From Diadema setosum (taxonomy: Eukaryota > Echinodermata > Echinoidea > Diadematoida > Diadematidae): a stretch of 64,000 nucleotides of DNA. The translations under genes and the position numbers were made by a program. Each line of letters begins with the position of its first letter. Position 1 is the first letter of the stretch. The notes beneath the pieces were generated by a model. The model was not told the origin of the DNA. It did no database searches and was given only the letters and a program-made list of their open reading frames with translations. The DNA lies in the NCBI RefSeq assembly GCF_964275005.1, contig NC_092705.1:10243912-10307911 (forward strand), read 5' to 3'. Of the stretch, positions 12,201 through 23,219 are shown piece after piece.

Positions 12201-13135
12201 GTCCGTAACGTTGACGTCATTGTTTACGCATGCGTAGATGCGTACTGATGGATAAACACGTTCAAAATAGCAGCAAAGCTCTCCACTAGGGCAGACCGCC
12301 TACTCCTAAAAAATGTGGAAAATTATGCAGTTTCCAGATAAATTGGTGAGAAGGACCAAGGCAATGGGGTAGTGTATATTTCATTTTATATTGTCACTGT
12401 GTTTATGATGGACATTTAGCTATGGTTTATTTGTGAAGTTGCCGTATATGTGGCAATAGGGAGTTGTTCGTGATTCTCACTTGCACGAAACTGCGGGGTA
12501 GCCGCCAGGACCCCGCCGCAGAACGGCGGGTCTCCGGGGCTACATAGGCCCATACCATAATACCTACAAGTCCAACCATACACTTTAAAAAGTCTGTTTA
12601 AAAATCCGCTAGAAAACAAATGAGAGAAATTCTACTGAGTGCCGAGTAGGCCTAGCCTACTGACCAATGGCTGACTGATGGTGGAGATGAATTTCAGCGT
12701 GCTAACTTTCATACCTTCTCTCAGATCTACAACAATTGTACTTTTGTTTTTCAACAGTGTAACAGCAAACATTACAGTCAGGCTCTTAAATTCTTCCGGA
12801 AAAATGAACAGAAATACGAGCGCGAGCGTGCAGCAGCTGCGACACTGAACAACAAACGCTGTACCCGCGAGTCAGCCCGGCCCGCCTCGGTTCATCACGG
12901 CCACTAACCTGGTGTCGGCTCGGCGGCGAACACTTCGGCCTGTCGTGAGAGTAAAAAAGCTGTTCACTACCTCAAGACAAAGATAGCCACACCGTTCAAC
13001 CACAAATATACAAAATCTGATGCGCAAAAGACAATTACATACCTCTTTTTGCTTGGGATCTTGAGGATAGTAACCAGGAGGCCCTAATTTAGGCCGTTTT
13101 AATTGCCTACTTTCGTGAGGCAGATGAGAGGACAT
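6196..13135 (-). CDS. MED12: Mediator subunit 12, 5' part (partial gene)
   Basis: MED12 is the large scaffold of the Mediator kinase module (CDK8 or CDK19, cyclin C, MED13). It acts in the nucleus and activates the kinase through its N-terminal segment. Two exons are visible: 13,135-13,043 and 6,258-6,196. Together they encode 52 residues matching the start of animal MED12, including [18 protein letters not shown] and DELTTVNVKQGF. The full protein in other animals is about 2,100-2,200 residues, so most of the gene lies left of position 1. The 6.8-kb first intron carries repeats and hairpins and no other gene I can support. The start codon is the only in-frame ATG before the conserved segment, and CpG-rich sequence lies around it. 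Confidence 0.88.
6259..9780. other. MED12 intron 1, distal part; no gene seen
   Basis: AT-rich, low-complexity intronic sequence. Small open frames here have no recognisable domain and no codon pattern. One short direct repeat (ACATGGAACAAGACAAG-type words) lies at about 8958-9007. Confidence 0.4.
9826..10221. repeat. four copies of GTTAGTAACGTTAC
   Basis: Exact copies of GTTAGTAACGTTAC occur at about 9828-9841, 10,006-10,019, 10,193-10,206 and 10,208-10,221; the last two are adjacent. The core GTAACGTTAC is a palindrome. The segment lies inside MED12 intron 1. It may be a repeat-family motif or a cluster of binding sites; its function is unknown. Confidence 0.6.
10623..10661. repeat. GC-rich hairpin
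   Basis: GCCGCCGGAGGCGGGGCC pairs with GGCCCCACCTCTGGCGGC around an AAA loop. It sits 11 bp before a second hairpin (10,673-10,705). This could be part of a dispersed repeat. Confidence 0.6.
10673..10705. repeat. perfect 15-bp-stem hairpin with cTTCGg loop
   Basis: GATGAATTTCAGCCC and its exact reverse complement are separated by TTC. Folded as RNA, the apex is C(UUCG)G, an unusually stable tetraloop. It lies in MED12 intron 1. Confidence 0.75.
11030..12250. other. MED12 intron 1, mid part; no gene recognised
   Basis: The stretch 11,340-11,790 is less AT-rich than its surroundings and ends in a consensus-like donor (CATTCGGTGAGTTG), so a plus-strand non-coding exon is conceivable. Its frames show no known domain. 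At 11,814-11,840 the words CTGCGACCAGC and AGCCCCAAC occur, whose reverse complements recur near 58,520. Confidence 0.3.
13043..13135 (-). CDS. MED12: MED12, coding exon 1 (start codon)
   Basis: Thirty-one codons from ATG at 13,135 to a GTATGT donor in phase 0. Residues 12-31 read [20 protein letters not shown]. Human MED12 has [20 protein letters not shown] at residues 14-33, and its first intron falls at the same place after KQKE. The first 10 residues differ, as is usual in this family. The next exon is 6.8 kb away at 6,196-6,258. Confidence 0.92.
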
Positions 13136-13440
13136 CTTGCTTGGCTGAGTAGAATGGCCTGCTCATATATCGTGTGTGACGTGTGTGTGATCAAGTGCGG
13201 TTCCACTCCGGTACTACTAGTACTACTACTGTACTGTACAATTGTGCATGCATACACACAGACGATACCGAGTGACGGGTCTTGAGCACAGAACTCTTAT
13301 CTTGAGCCAGTGTATGTATGTATGTGTGTCGTGCGTACGCGTGTGGTGAAGTGTTCAATTAGGGAAGTGCAAGTTCTATCTACACTGTACTGTGAGAGTA
13401 AATTACCGCGGCGCGATCCGCGAGACAGAAGTGATAACAA
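13136..13440 (-). promoter_or_regulatory. likely MED12 promoter and 5' UTR region
   Basis: Sequence immediately upstream of the MED12 start codon. It includes a CpG-rich patch (ATTACCGCGGCGCGATCCGCG near 13,403-13,423). CpG-rich sequence also lies just inside intron 1 at about 12,800-12,940, consistent with a housekeeping CpG-type promoter. No TATA box was identified. The assignment rests on position and composition only. Confidence 0.35.
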
Positions 13441-13444
13441 AAGA

Positions 13445-13686
13445 TGACCCATAAATACTTTGCCTTGAGAGTTTCAACAAACAATCTTCGTATAACATTT
13501 GTTGTCAGTCCCTGTACTATCATTTTGACTATATCTTGGACGTGGCAATGTTGCAACATATTTTTTCCCGTTATAATATTATCCTTTACTTTGTATGATG
13601 AAATTTATGCACTGTATTCAATTTTTGTAATATATTTATAATGTTTTTGTTGGAAATGAAAAATAAATGAATGAATGAATGAATGA
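13445..13686 (+). repeat. non-LTR retrotransposon 3' end with (GAAT)n tail
   Basis: AT-rich 3'-UTR-like sequence ending GAAAAATAAATGAATGAATG, that is, an AATAAA signal running straight into a short tandem tail, as is common for LINE or SINE 3' ends. The 5' limit is uncertain. Confidence 0.45.
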
Positions 13687-14067
13687 AAAGTACTTTCGCC
13701 GTCATTGCCAATTATGGAACACATATGGTACATAGTGCTGTGAGAATAATATGGTTATCATAATAATATTCTCACTGGAATATGATTCATACTGAGTTGT
13801 AATTGCAGTAACTTATAGGCACATGTTGTGCCTTCAGTGTGGTTGGATAAACCAACGCTAATGAGACAAGATTAATTTTCACTGATTTTTTCCTATAAAA
13901 TCTACCACTGAACCTTATATTCACGGCGGTTGAGTATGTTGTACCTATAAAGGGGGGGGGGTGGAAAAGAAAAAATACAAAGCTTGAATTGACGTGATCT
14001 TCATCTTTGTTTGACGGGCCTAAAGAATTGCAAAATATCAATCAGTTTGACAGTCTAAACACAATAT

Positions 14068-14390
14068 ATTCAATCCAATTCAATTCAATTCAAATTCAAT
14101 TCTAAGGTTTTATTTTAACTTAATTCTTTCAACAGAATGTACAAAAAGTATATAAATTCGACATGCGTTTGAAGGAATGATACATAAATAGCAAAGAATA
14201 ACATTTGTCAGTTGTCATTACAAAGTGAGGCATTTTTCATACAAACATAATTATTCTGCGAAAGAAAAAAAAAAGTTGAGGTACCCACTCAAAAGACTGT
14301 GCTTGTACTATGTGGGCACCTCATAAGGGAAAAATTAGGTGAATAACTTAACTACAAGTGTGCGGGAAATGAGAAAAGAAGGGGAAGGGG
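14068..14390 (-). repeat. dispersed non-LTR 3'-end repeat, copy 1
   Basis: Nearly the same sequence as 40,693-40,992. Shared words include GAATGTACAAAAAGTATA, GACTGTGCTT, TATGTGGGCACCTCA and ACAAGTGTGCGGGAAATGAG. Read on the minus strand it ends AATAAAACCTTAGAATTGAA followed by (TTGAA)n, the arrangement of a retrotransposon 3' end. Confidence 0.65.
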
Positions 14391-14739
14391 GACAGGGAGG
14401 AAACAGATCAAGCCCACAGAAACTATTAACCATATTAGAAGTGTAGAGCGTTGAAAGCGACCGAGAAAGTGACATATATGGAATTGCTGATAGCGGAACA
14501 TTATTATCTGTTCTGTGAAGGCACGTATTATAGTATAAGTTCGCAATAGAATAAGCAAGGGATGTGATGTGGAATAGATGAAGTGATCAACATCCCGAAC
14601 AAAAATCAATCTAACTATGATTTTTTTTTAAAGATTAACGACGTCGTCATAGGCATTATTGTCAAGATTCGATGATAATTAATGATAATGATAAATTCTT
14701 ATAGATCAGTCACAATCACCCGTGTGCTGAAGGGTCTTT

Positions 14740-14861
14740 TTCATTCATTCATTCATTCATTCATTCATTCATTTTTTCCATCTCCAACAGAACTTGTAAA
14801 TACATTTTTCTTTCCATATAGGCCTAAAATATAAGTACATATATATATATATATATACATA

Positions 14862-14939
<78 letters not shown>

Positions 14940-14940
14940 C
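14740..14940. repeat. microsatellites (ATTC)n and (TA)n
   Basis: (ATTC)n at about 14,740-14,772 and an interrupted (TA)n tract at about 14,839-14,939. Confidence 0.9.
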
Positions 14941-15149
14941 AATGTATGTCAATATTACATATGATAAATGAAATTTATGGATATACAAGATGGGGTGAAA
15001 AAGAAAAAGCACAAAGAATGATTTAATGACTATATATTATGTGCATTAATTGGACACATGGTATCCTATACAACAAGAATTTCAAATCAAAAGTCCGATC
15101 AGCAAAACTTCTGCGTATACTAGTATTCTGATAACTCGATATGAATTGC

Positions 15150-15718
15150 GCCCTTTTTCTGATTTATTAAACTTTGAGCAAAGGCTTTATTTCCCCACTC
15201 TACACTCTAGGCGGCTGGCGCGCTCGTCTTTCATCATCCGTTACCTTTACTCAACCATGTACCAACAAACTTAGCTGGAGATGCAGTTTTCTCCTCTACT
15301 GGGCTCCCAGGCTGTGGAATAAGCTCCCTCCTCTTCTCTAATCATCACCAACACTAGATCACTTCAAACAAAATTTGAAGACCTACTTATTTTGATATCC
15401 CTAAATGAGCGGTGGACTTGCACTGTCGCTGCCTGGTAATTTGTATATTTTGGTCCCGTTGCATAAAACTTTTTTAGCAACCTTAGAAAATTCTGGTTGG
15501 GATTTGCCCAACCAGAATTTTTTAAGGTTGCTAATCTAAGAATGTAAAATCCGTTGCATAAAAACTCTGGTTGGGAGCTTCCAACCGGAATTTTGTGATT
15601 TCAACCGGAAAAAAAGTCCGGTTGGAGTTTTATGCAACGGGCCCCTAGGGATGACATCTCAGAGCGCTTTGTATATCCAGTGGAAAAGGCGCTCTAAAAA
15701 TATTAACTATTGTTATTA
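15150..15718 (+). mobile_element. truncated LINE: end of reverse-transcriptase ORF and 3' UTR
   Basis: Around 15,297-15,396 one frame reads WAPRLWNKLPPLL, then a stop, then SSPTLDHFKQNLKTYLF, the classic C-terminal tail of CR1/L2/jockey-type reverse-transcriptase ORFs. Upstream, FPTLHSRRLARSSFIIRYLYS (15,190-15,250) fits the segment before it. The end at 15,655-15,718 (AGAGCGCTTTGTATA, GGCGCTCTAAAAATATTA) resembles the common LINE 3' tail with (ATT)n. The element is 5'-truncated, has stop codons in frame and is interrupted by a foldback element at 15,455-15,641. Confidence 0.65.
15455..15641. mobile_element. foldback MITE nested in LINE 3' UTR
   Basis: Ends CCCGTTGCATAAAACT and AGTTTTATGCAACGGG are inverted copies. 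The interior holds a second inverted pair (TTCTGGTTGGG and CCCAACCAGAA) and repeats of CAACCGGAA. It splits the LINE tail, so it inserted after the LINE. Confidence 0.7.
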
Positions 15719-15909
15719 CATCGACTGCACTCAAAATATTCATAGACATAACCAATGTATGATAAGTGTCTATCGTGTGATGTGTAACAAATTAAGTAAC
15801 TGGAGAAATAACGGACGAGATAATGGTAAAAATATGGAATGATAAAATATGGAATCTCCAGTTGATACTACTAAACAATGGAGGCGGACAAAAGAGTCGA
15901 TGTTATTAG

Positions 15910-16345
15910 GTCATATCGTTACCGACGGTGATCTATCACTTGGTCTACTCCCACTTCGTCTAATAGCCATTTAGTCTCAAAAGCCACGTGGTCTAATCCT
16001 GTTTCGTCTACAACCAGTTCGTCTAATGACCATTTAGTCAAATTGCCACTTAGCCTCATCGCCAGTTGGTCTACTTCCAGATGGGCTATGCTCACTTCGT
16101 CTAATACCCACAGTTTATCAGACAAAATGGGGAAAAGTCGACAAAACTGCAATTAGACCATCTCGTCATTAGACGAAACGATAAGTAGCCAAACTGGGCA
16201 TTAGACCAAGTGAGAAGTAGACCAAAGGGGCATTAGACGAAATTGATAGTAGACCAAGTGAGGTTAGCCGTAGTGGTGTTAGACGAACTGGAAAGTAGCC
16301 GTAGTGGTGTTAGACGAACTGGAAAGTAGACCAAGTGGCAATAAA
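15910..16345. repeat. foldback array of ~16-bp GTCTAAT/ATTAGAC units
   Basis: The left half (about 15,935-16,115) repeats words such as TTGGTCTACT, TTCGTCTAAT and ATTTAGTC. The right half (about 16,155-16,345) repeats their reverse complements (ATTAGACGAA, AGTAGACCAA, AGTAGCCGTA) at 15-17 bp spacing. The whole is a degenerate palindromic minisatellite, like the inner arms of foldback elements. No gene is present. Confidence 0.7.
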
Positions 16346-16534
16346 CCCCAACGAGGGTCTGAGCAACTCGTGTCGCACACAACCGGCCGCAGATCGATGG
16401 ATGCTGCAAGGGAAGGAATAAGGGCACTATGTTTCCTTCTAATCTTATTTGCATGAATGGCAGTGATATAGTTTTTATTGCTTCAAAGGCCTTTGTAACT
16501 TGTCTCTCGACACACTGCATGGTGCCCCCAAAGA

Positions 16535-16815
16535 GTGCACGTCACGAGTCCGACACCCACGAGTCATGCTGCCCACGAGTCATACAACCCTATGCAACGA
16601 GTCGTACAGCCGACGAGCTCGACACGAGGCAAAAAAAAAAAAAAAAAGAAAGAAAGAAAAGCCCATGGGCACGGGCTTCAGAGTCGGTCTCGTGGAACTT
16701 CCGTTATTCGCCAGTCTATAGTGTCGGACTCATGGGCCTTGTTTGAGTAAGTGTTGAGCTCACGTGTAGTATGACTAATGGGCCGTATGACTCGTGGACC
16801 TTATTTTTTTAAATG
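16535..16815. repeat. degenerate CACGAGTC foldback-type array
   Basis: CACGAGTC-type words repeat on the left (16,537-16,630: CGACACCCACGAGTCATG, CCCACGAGTCATAC) and occur inverted on the right (GTCGGACTCATGGG, GTATGACTCGTGGAC). A piece of the same family, in opposite orientation, is at about 55,318-55,362. Confidence 0.5.
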
Positions 16816-16825
16816 TCGAGCTTGT

Positions 16826-17235
16826 GGTCATGTGTGGACAACAATAGAGTAAAAAGAAAATAAATAGGGAATTCCACAGAAATTCGTTTTTCATGAAAAT
16901 AAAACATTCCATCAACTTGATACTGACATACATATTATGTTAAGGGTATAGTAATTATTCCCCCTGCTTTCTGAGAGCAGTATAATAGTCAAGTGCTCTT
17001 TCATTATGCTAGGAAAGTACAAGAAAGCGTGTTGAATTTTCTTTATATTGTTGTCCACAAAATTCACGTCATAACCTCTAGTAGTCTCCTCATCCAGCGG
17101 TTCAAGCACCAAAACTTCAAAAATTCATAACTTTTGCATCGATTGTCCGATTTTCCTCGAACTTTCACTGATGTCCTCTACTAATGTTGCTGCTTTCACT
17201 TAATCCACATTTCTCTTTGGGCTTTGGTTTCCTAT
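16826..17235. repeat. dispersed foldback family, truncated copy
   Basis: Strongly resembles the right part of the element at 43,799-44,338: CATTCCATCAACTTG, AACTTTCACTGATG, AATGTTGCTGCTTTCACT and CTCTTTGGG occur in the same order. The left arm is missing and is replaced by the CACGAGTC array. Confidence 0.6.
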
Positions 17236-19080
17236 GACCTCTATCGATATTTGGCAAAAGAGATTTTCCCCAGTAAAATCTCTTTGTATTTGGCCCACTG
17301 CGCCCCCACACGTTGTGGTTGTGAAATTTTGGACGACGCGCCAGCCGCTGGAACCGAGTCCAAGCGGCAGGCTGCAGCGGTTGTGTCCCGATTCAAGGCA
17401 TACCATCCCCCTTGCCTTGTCCAGTCCTTATGATGTCAAGTCGGTCCAATGTGACTGTGCATCACAAAGCAACAAAAAGTTGACCCCTTGTTTTTACGTG
17501 AGGACTCAAAAAAGGTGAAACGGGTCAGTCAAGTCAGTTTTTTTTTTTAATATATATTTTCTGAAAGAACTATTCCTCTTCTACATTATTCATACGTTTG
17601 AGATCATAAAATGAATGGGAAAGTGTGTTTTCACGGCAGGTTTTCACAACCCTTTTTTTTAAAGATAAGTAGTGCGATCAGGTATGTCTTAGAGGTCCCT
17701 TTTCATTTCTTGAAATTCCTGTGCACACTCTTCACTTTCAACTCTAATAACTTTTGAAAAGATAATGCCACTGCTTTGAAAGTTTGCATTAATCATGGAC
17801 AAAATTAGTTAATCTGATAATCCCTTCATTGTTGTTGCTTCGGTGGTTTACATCCTGTTTTTTTTTTGTCCCAATCATCACGCAGCTAGCACGGCTTGTA
17901 AAGATTAAGCGCTTGAATAGACTCTGTAATTTAGAGCGTATTTTCTCAGTTCACACTTTTCCAGTGTGTGCTTTCTTTCCAATATTTAGAGTGGTTAACC
18001 ATTTGAATTGAAATATACATCATATTAAAGCTTAGAGTCTTCTCTTTCAGAATCTGTCCTTAACTAAAAATCCATGTCTTGCGACTCTTTGTTGGTTTTG
18101 TGATGCAGGGTTGTGTCCTGATGCAAGGCATATACCATTCGCGTTGTCTTGTCCTTTTACCAGTAGTTATTTACTGTACTTACAAACATTGACAGCGCCC
18201 CTAACGGCCACTTAAAAACAAACGGCATGAGACAAACTCAAATTGGAAAAAAACCTAAACAAAATAACCAATTTAAGTTGTAGAGAACAAGAAGTTATCA
18301 ACTATGTTTTCTGTCTTTTGTAAGAGTTAGGCCTACATCCTGCGACAGATCGGTAGGGATATACAGTTGTTAAAAAAAAAAAATAAAATCTCGTTTGTTT
18401 TGCAATTTGTAAATGGATTTAATGTCCTTTGTCATTTTGTCATGCATGGGATATGTCAATTTCCTTTTCAACGTCTTTTGCTCGTATCCATCGCACATTG
18501 TGCTGATGTTATTTCTTTATTCGTGTGCAAGATATTTAATTAAGTTTCTACATCATTCTCCCCATTATCTGACGGAAATTCAGTATGGGCGCAAAAAAAA
18601 AATCCCACCTAACGACATTTTTGCTCTTAACCCGTTCCTTACGGGAACCTGGTAGTCTGTGTATCATGTCTATGGGGATTTCAGAATTCAGTAGGGACAG
18701 CTTAATACAATCAATGTGCAGTGAAATTATCAAAGTAATTATCAACGATCAACAAAGAAAACTGTGAGGATAATCCATTCGTCTGAGGAGAGCGTTCGTC
18801 ACCCTCAATCATGCCATAAAGAACATTCACTGATCTCTACACTATGGTATATTACAGAGATCTATGCAGATATCAGCACTGTATTGGACATAATTATTAT
18901 TATAGGAGGATGAGGCGGTGTCGTGGTTAAACAATATTACCTTATATGACATTGAATTGGCAACAATACTGAAAATATGTCACAGCCCTAAATAGTGTTT
19001 ATTCTATTATCTATTTCATCAAGGTTATTCTAAAAACCACTTCCGTTACCTTGATCCATGGGATGTTATTTGTGTACAGT
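17236..19080. other. no gene seen
   Basis: Two related pieces occur at about 17,384-17,420 and 18,110-18,156 (GTTGTGTCC, ATTCAAGGCATACCAT-like words). They look like degraded dispersed repeats. No frame shows a domain. Confidence 0.35.
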
Positions 19081-19083
19081 ATG

Positions 19084-19172
19084 TGTGTGTGGAGGGGGGG
19101 GGGGTGGGTGGGTCCATGGTACTGCTCGAGGTTTGGTCAAGGGTCAAATATTGCAATAAAAAACACAAAAAC

Positions 19173-19212
<40 letters not shown>
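19084..19212. repeat. poly-G tract and (CAA)n microsatellite
   Basis: A G run at about 19,093-19,104 and (CAA)n at about 19,174-19,212. A C run follows at about 19,421-19,436. Confidence 0.85.
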
Positions 19213-19943
19213 ACGAACAAACAAACAACCTAGAATGGAAAACGGGTATTGAAAACGATACATTGAATTGTAAATTCTCCTATTATGCTACGAATTGCAA
19301 AAATTAAGCAGCATTTCGTTTCATTCACCAAACGTCAATTTCTATCCTTCCTTACCCGTCCGGATAAATCCCAAACACTATATAGGTACATACTGGAATA
19401 ATCAGTCAACTTACCTACCTTCCCCCCCCCCCCCCCACCACCACCACTTCCATCTCTTACATGTATATTACACACGCACATCCACACCCCGTGCATCTTC
19501 ATCATACCAACACTGCTTACTATTTTGCTGAAAAAAACCTCTCTCTCTGTACAATACACAAGCATGCACATAATGTTTACACTATAATCTTGCACACAAA
19601 TACACCCACACGGACGCACGCACACGCATTATAGATACTGTTCTAAAAAATAGTACAAATCCATACAGACCAATTTCATGGGTCTATGCACATTCTATCT
19701 AACAGTCTACACTCCTTCGATGTGTATTATAGACCCACTCTCTATCTCACCTCTTAGCCAACAGTATTTGTTTTCTATTGTTTTTCTCTGATGCAGTTCT
19801 GTTGTGTATAGGCCCTATTTATTCGTAGACGCCCATGCATTACATTTGGCCCAACTTGTTTTTATAGACAGCCAATAAGAACAAGTTAGTGGTAGACAAA
19901 GAACGGGGTCAGATATGACCCATGCAGAATCATGAGTTGGGTC

Positions 19944-20162
19944 AGGGTGACCCTAGTTTGCAGGCACAAACCCTTGTTGGTCGTAAAGGAGTCTGCGCCA
20001 AGACTACTACATGCACCACTTTGGCACTGTCCCATAGGCCCTGTGTTGAAGCTTCTCCCAACAAGGGAGAGACTGCAGTGTAGTGGTGCGTGTATTAGTC
20101 TTGGCGCATGCAGACTCCTATACGACCAACAAGGGTTTGTGCCTGCAAACTAGGGTGACCCC
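19944..20162. repeat. palindromic MITE with ~85-bp arms
   Basis: GGGTGACCCTAGTTTGCAGG and its inverted copy delimit the element. The arms continue through CACAAACCCTTGTTGGTCGT, GGAGTCTGC and GCGCCAAGACTA. The flanks (GGTCAGATATGACCC, GTCATTTTTGACCCGG) contain more GGTCA/TGACC words, so it may sit inside another repeat. Confidence 0.75.
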
Positions 20163-20393
20163 ATTCGGGGTCTTCATGACCAAATTCCAAGTCATTTTTG
20201 ACCCGGAACCGTGTGTGACCCCAATGGACCCAGTTCCGGGTCAGTTCTGACTCGGATGTTTTAAGAGTGTACAGTTATAATTAGTTAAAGAGGATCGAAC
20301 TTCATCTTTTTACAAAACTATGCATCTATATGCAAGCATTGTATGTCAATGCTGTTCGAATGCTGGGGAAAATCACACACACACACACACACA

Positions 20394-20615
20394 AGCATCC
20401 CAACTAAAGGTGGGACCTATCTTTTATATGGACCACTTTGTATTGCTTTATTTATAGATATCTCCGCCATTTCAAACCCGATTTTCATCAAATAAACTTT
20501 TAATTTCTCTTAGAATTGTATCAATTTTGAGATTTTATATAAGTGGTTTCTAATTATCTCGCAATAAAGTTGAAACCTTAATCCCATCTCAACTAAGACT
20601 GCGTCATCCCTGTAA
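20394..20615. repeat. half copy of TTAAAGGGATG MITE family
   Basis: Shares order and words with the right half of 31,766-32,170: GGTGGGACC, TTTTATATGGA, CCATTTCAAA, AATCCCATCTCAACTAAGAC and TCATCCCT. The left half is absent. Confidence 0.5.
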
Positions 20616-21700
20616 ACGAACATTTGGAATTGCACGATTTTTTTTTTTTTTTTTCGTTTTCGGATTGGTCTCGTCATTCCCATTATGATTACAAAAGACA
20701 TTGCAGGGAGACATGTAGTTTTCCCAGTCTAGGAGAAGGTGCATTCCAATGTCTTCTGTTAATCATATCATTACTTTACCCTTGATTAACAGATGATGTC
20801 AATTATACAAAATCTTGGGCTGGCGTGGGTGTTACTTTCCACGTAGGCATTGATAGGCCTAATCTGAAGAAAATAGTAAAAACTAGTAATAAATTATTTT
20901 GATACGTATCTAGATATTATTTTGGCCACAATTTGACTTCCTGAGGATATCATTAATCAACACTAGTCAACATGCATTTGTGCAGGATAAAGTTCTCAGA
21001 AGGGCTCAAAATTCGTCTTCCACCATTTTGGGTCTACCAAGAAGCTTGTCTGCCTGACGCAATTTGCCGAGATAATGCGCTGTTTTGGTAGCATTTTTTT
21101 TTAGATCAAAACTGTAAAATAATTTTGATCGTATGCAAACGACTTTATTTCTATTTAAGCGTCCTTCACGCTCAGTATAGTGGATAGAACGTTACTATAG
21201 TACCTGATGCCCGAGACGTGCCGTTGATAGCAGAATCACACGCAGCTAACAAGCTGCACGTGCTTCTCACTTACTGCTATAGATCTTATTGGTATAACAT
21301 ATTGGTGCTGTTGTTGTTTTCATTCCAGTGTTCAACGTCTCACAATCTTGCCTTTTTAGTGGAACACTGTTTTCCGTCGTTATGATTACTTACTTGTTTG
21401 CTTTTGTTTTGTTACCATGACAAAGTGTGCATTGTTTCTTTTTTATGTGATATCATTAGCGCATACACTTTATATTGTATTCGGAAGAAACTGAACTTAG
21501 ATGAATGAAAGACAAATCGACAATTTGTACCGCTTTTGAATCATGTTTTCTTTTTCTTTTTAGATGATGGAAATAAATAAACTATTGAATTGAAAGGTGC
21601 TATTTGGAGGACACTTTGAGAAAGAGGTGAAAACATTAGTAAGAGACCGCTGGACACAGGTATGACGCACTATTTTTTGTAAGAGCCATCGAAAATTCGA
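20616..21700. other. no gene seen; retrotransposon tail at 21,570-21,596
   Basis: Mostly featureless AT-rich sequence. GGAAATAAATAAACTATTGAATTGAAAGG at 21,568-21,596 resembles a non-LTR 3' end with a (TTGAA) tail. Confidence 0.35.
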
Positions 21701-21704
21701 GAAT

Positions 21705-22430
21705 AATCTCCCTCCTCGAATTTTTGGGTGCGAGTAGGCGAGAAGGCGAGTATTCGAGATCTTTCTATACTTGACCCTTTATGGGGTCCGAGAACTAAAG
21801 GCGCCAGGCGAGATCTAAAATCTCGTCTTCTTATCTTTTCAGGTTCCAGAAGGCGAGAAGGCGAGTTACGAAATCTCGCCTTTTCGCCTTTGCCATGCAG
21901 ATCGGAGAAGATGAAAAGACGAGAATATCACACTATCGGTTGAATATATCGGCTGAATGATGGCAAGACAATGCAGTGTTGTAGCTAAACTGTTCGTGCT
22001 GGAAGATCAAGGCAGCCAGCAAAGATGCCAGAACACACAACCGTCCAGATACAAAAATATGCTACTACTCAACTATAGAGAGGCATATCTTTCAGGGGAT
22101 TGCAGTCCCTCGGCATTCGACTCTGGGCCGTTTGCTACAAGGAATGTTTCTAATATCATTCAGGACTTGAAACGTATAGCAATGGTAGAATGTCGGGAAC
22201 AGAATATTTTGCGTAAGCACATTTAACCAAGGCCTACGGCTCGAGGACGACTTTAAACTCGCCTCATAAAGCGACTTGGTGTGGCTGAGGATAGAAGTTT
22301 TTTGTTTTTTTTTTTTTTCAACAAGTTGCCTTCTTCTGATTGTTCTTGTCCTAAACAATCAAGGCACCCAATGGGATTAAAAATATCGCCTTTTCGCCTT
22401 CAGGTCCGAGACTAGACATCGTAGGCGAAT
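21705..22430. repeat. region rich in GGCGAG/CTCGCC words
   Basis: Words such as AGGCGAGAAGGCGAGT and their inverted forms (CTCGCCTTTTCGCCTT, TATCGCCTTTTCGCCTTC) recur at 21,735-21,900 and 22,250-22,430, suggesting another foldback-like repeat. A frame at 21,957-22,226 has no recognised domain. A (GA)n microsatellite follows at 22,503-22,550. Confidence 0.4.
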
Positions 22431-22497
22431 TTCATCAATGGCCTCTTTGATATTATGCCCACACGAATGTCAACAGTTCGCTCTTTCCTCGCTCCAT

Positions 22498-22534
<37 letters not shown>

Positions 22535-22951
22535 AGGGAGAGGGAGAGAAGAAAAAAAAATCCACATTTCTTTTCATGATACAATATGTGTATAATACCA
22601 AATATGCAACCCATTCAGCCCAATGTCGGCCCGCGCACACTGGGGAGGGCCCGAACTGGGTCAGTGATGAACAGTAGTTTTCGGGCAGTAATTAAAAAAA
22701 AAAATGCTATGTGAACGAGTGGCTCTATACCGCAAGAAATTTCGTGAAACATTGTTGCCTCATTCAGACTTCATCTTTTTTTTTTTTTTGCCATAATGAA
22801 TCGGTAAAGCATTCCCTTTTTGATGCACGGTACATGTGTGTCGGTTGTGCGTTTTTGTTGAACATAAACGTAGGAGGAGGAATTCGAACGTGAATTTCAC
22901 CGCTTATAGCTACAGGTTTCCGCCATTGCAGTGTGCCAATGATGGTGCCAA

Positions 22952-23219
22952 ATGATCATGACGAGTCGAAGCTCCCCTGAAAGCGATCTCGTGGAGGAAA
23001 ATGGTGGTGAGTCGATCAGGACGGGAGAGCGACGACGAGCTCGAGATGGCGGATGGGCTTGGGTCGTCGTCCTGGGATCCATGCTGATCTTCGTGCTTCG
23101 GCAAGGAGTGTCGAAATGCCCTGGCGTCTTCTTGCCCATACTCTGCGCGGAGTTCGACACCGGGGAGGCTGAGGTGGGAACCATAAGCTCGCTATTCATG
23201 ACAGCTGGAGATTTCACAG
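22952..23219 (+). CDS. SLC16-type transporter, coding exon 1
   Basis: Encodes residues 1-89: a charged cytoplasmic N terminus, the family signature DGGWAWVVVLGS (from residue 32) and the first membrane helix, ending AGDFTG at a phase-1 GTAATA donor. ATG codons at 22,952 and 22,958 are both possible starts. A near-copy of this exon lies at 40,325-40,593. Confidence 0.92.

Noticed and set aside
21957-22226. 89-residue frame before the transporter gene
   Set aside because: No recognised family, surrounded by GGCGAG-type repeats, and no splice or start context linking it to the transporter.
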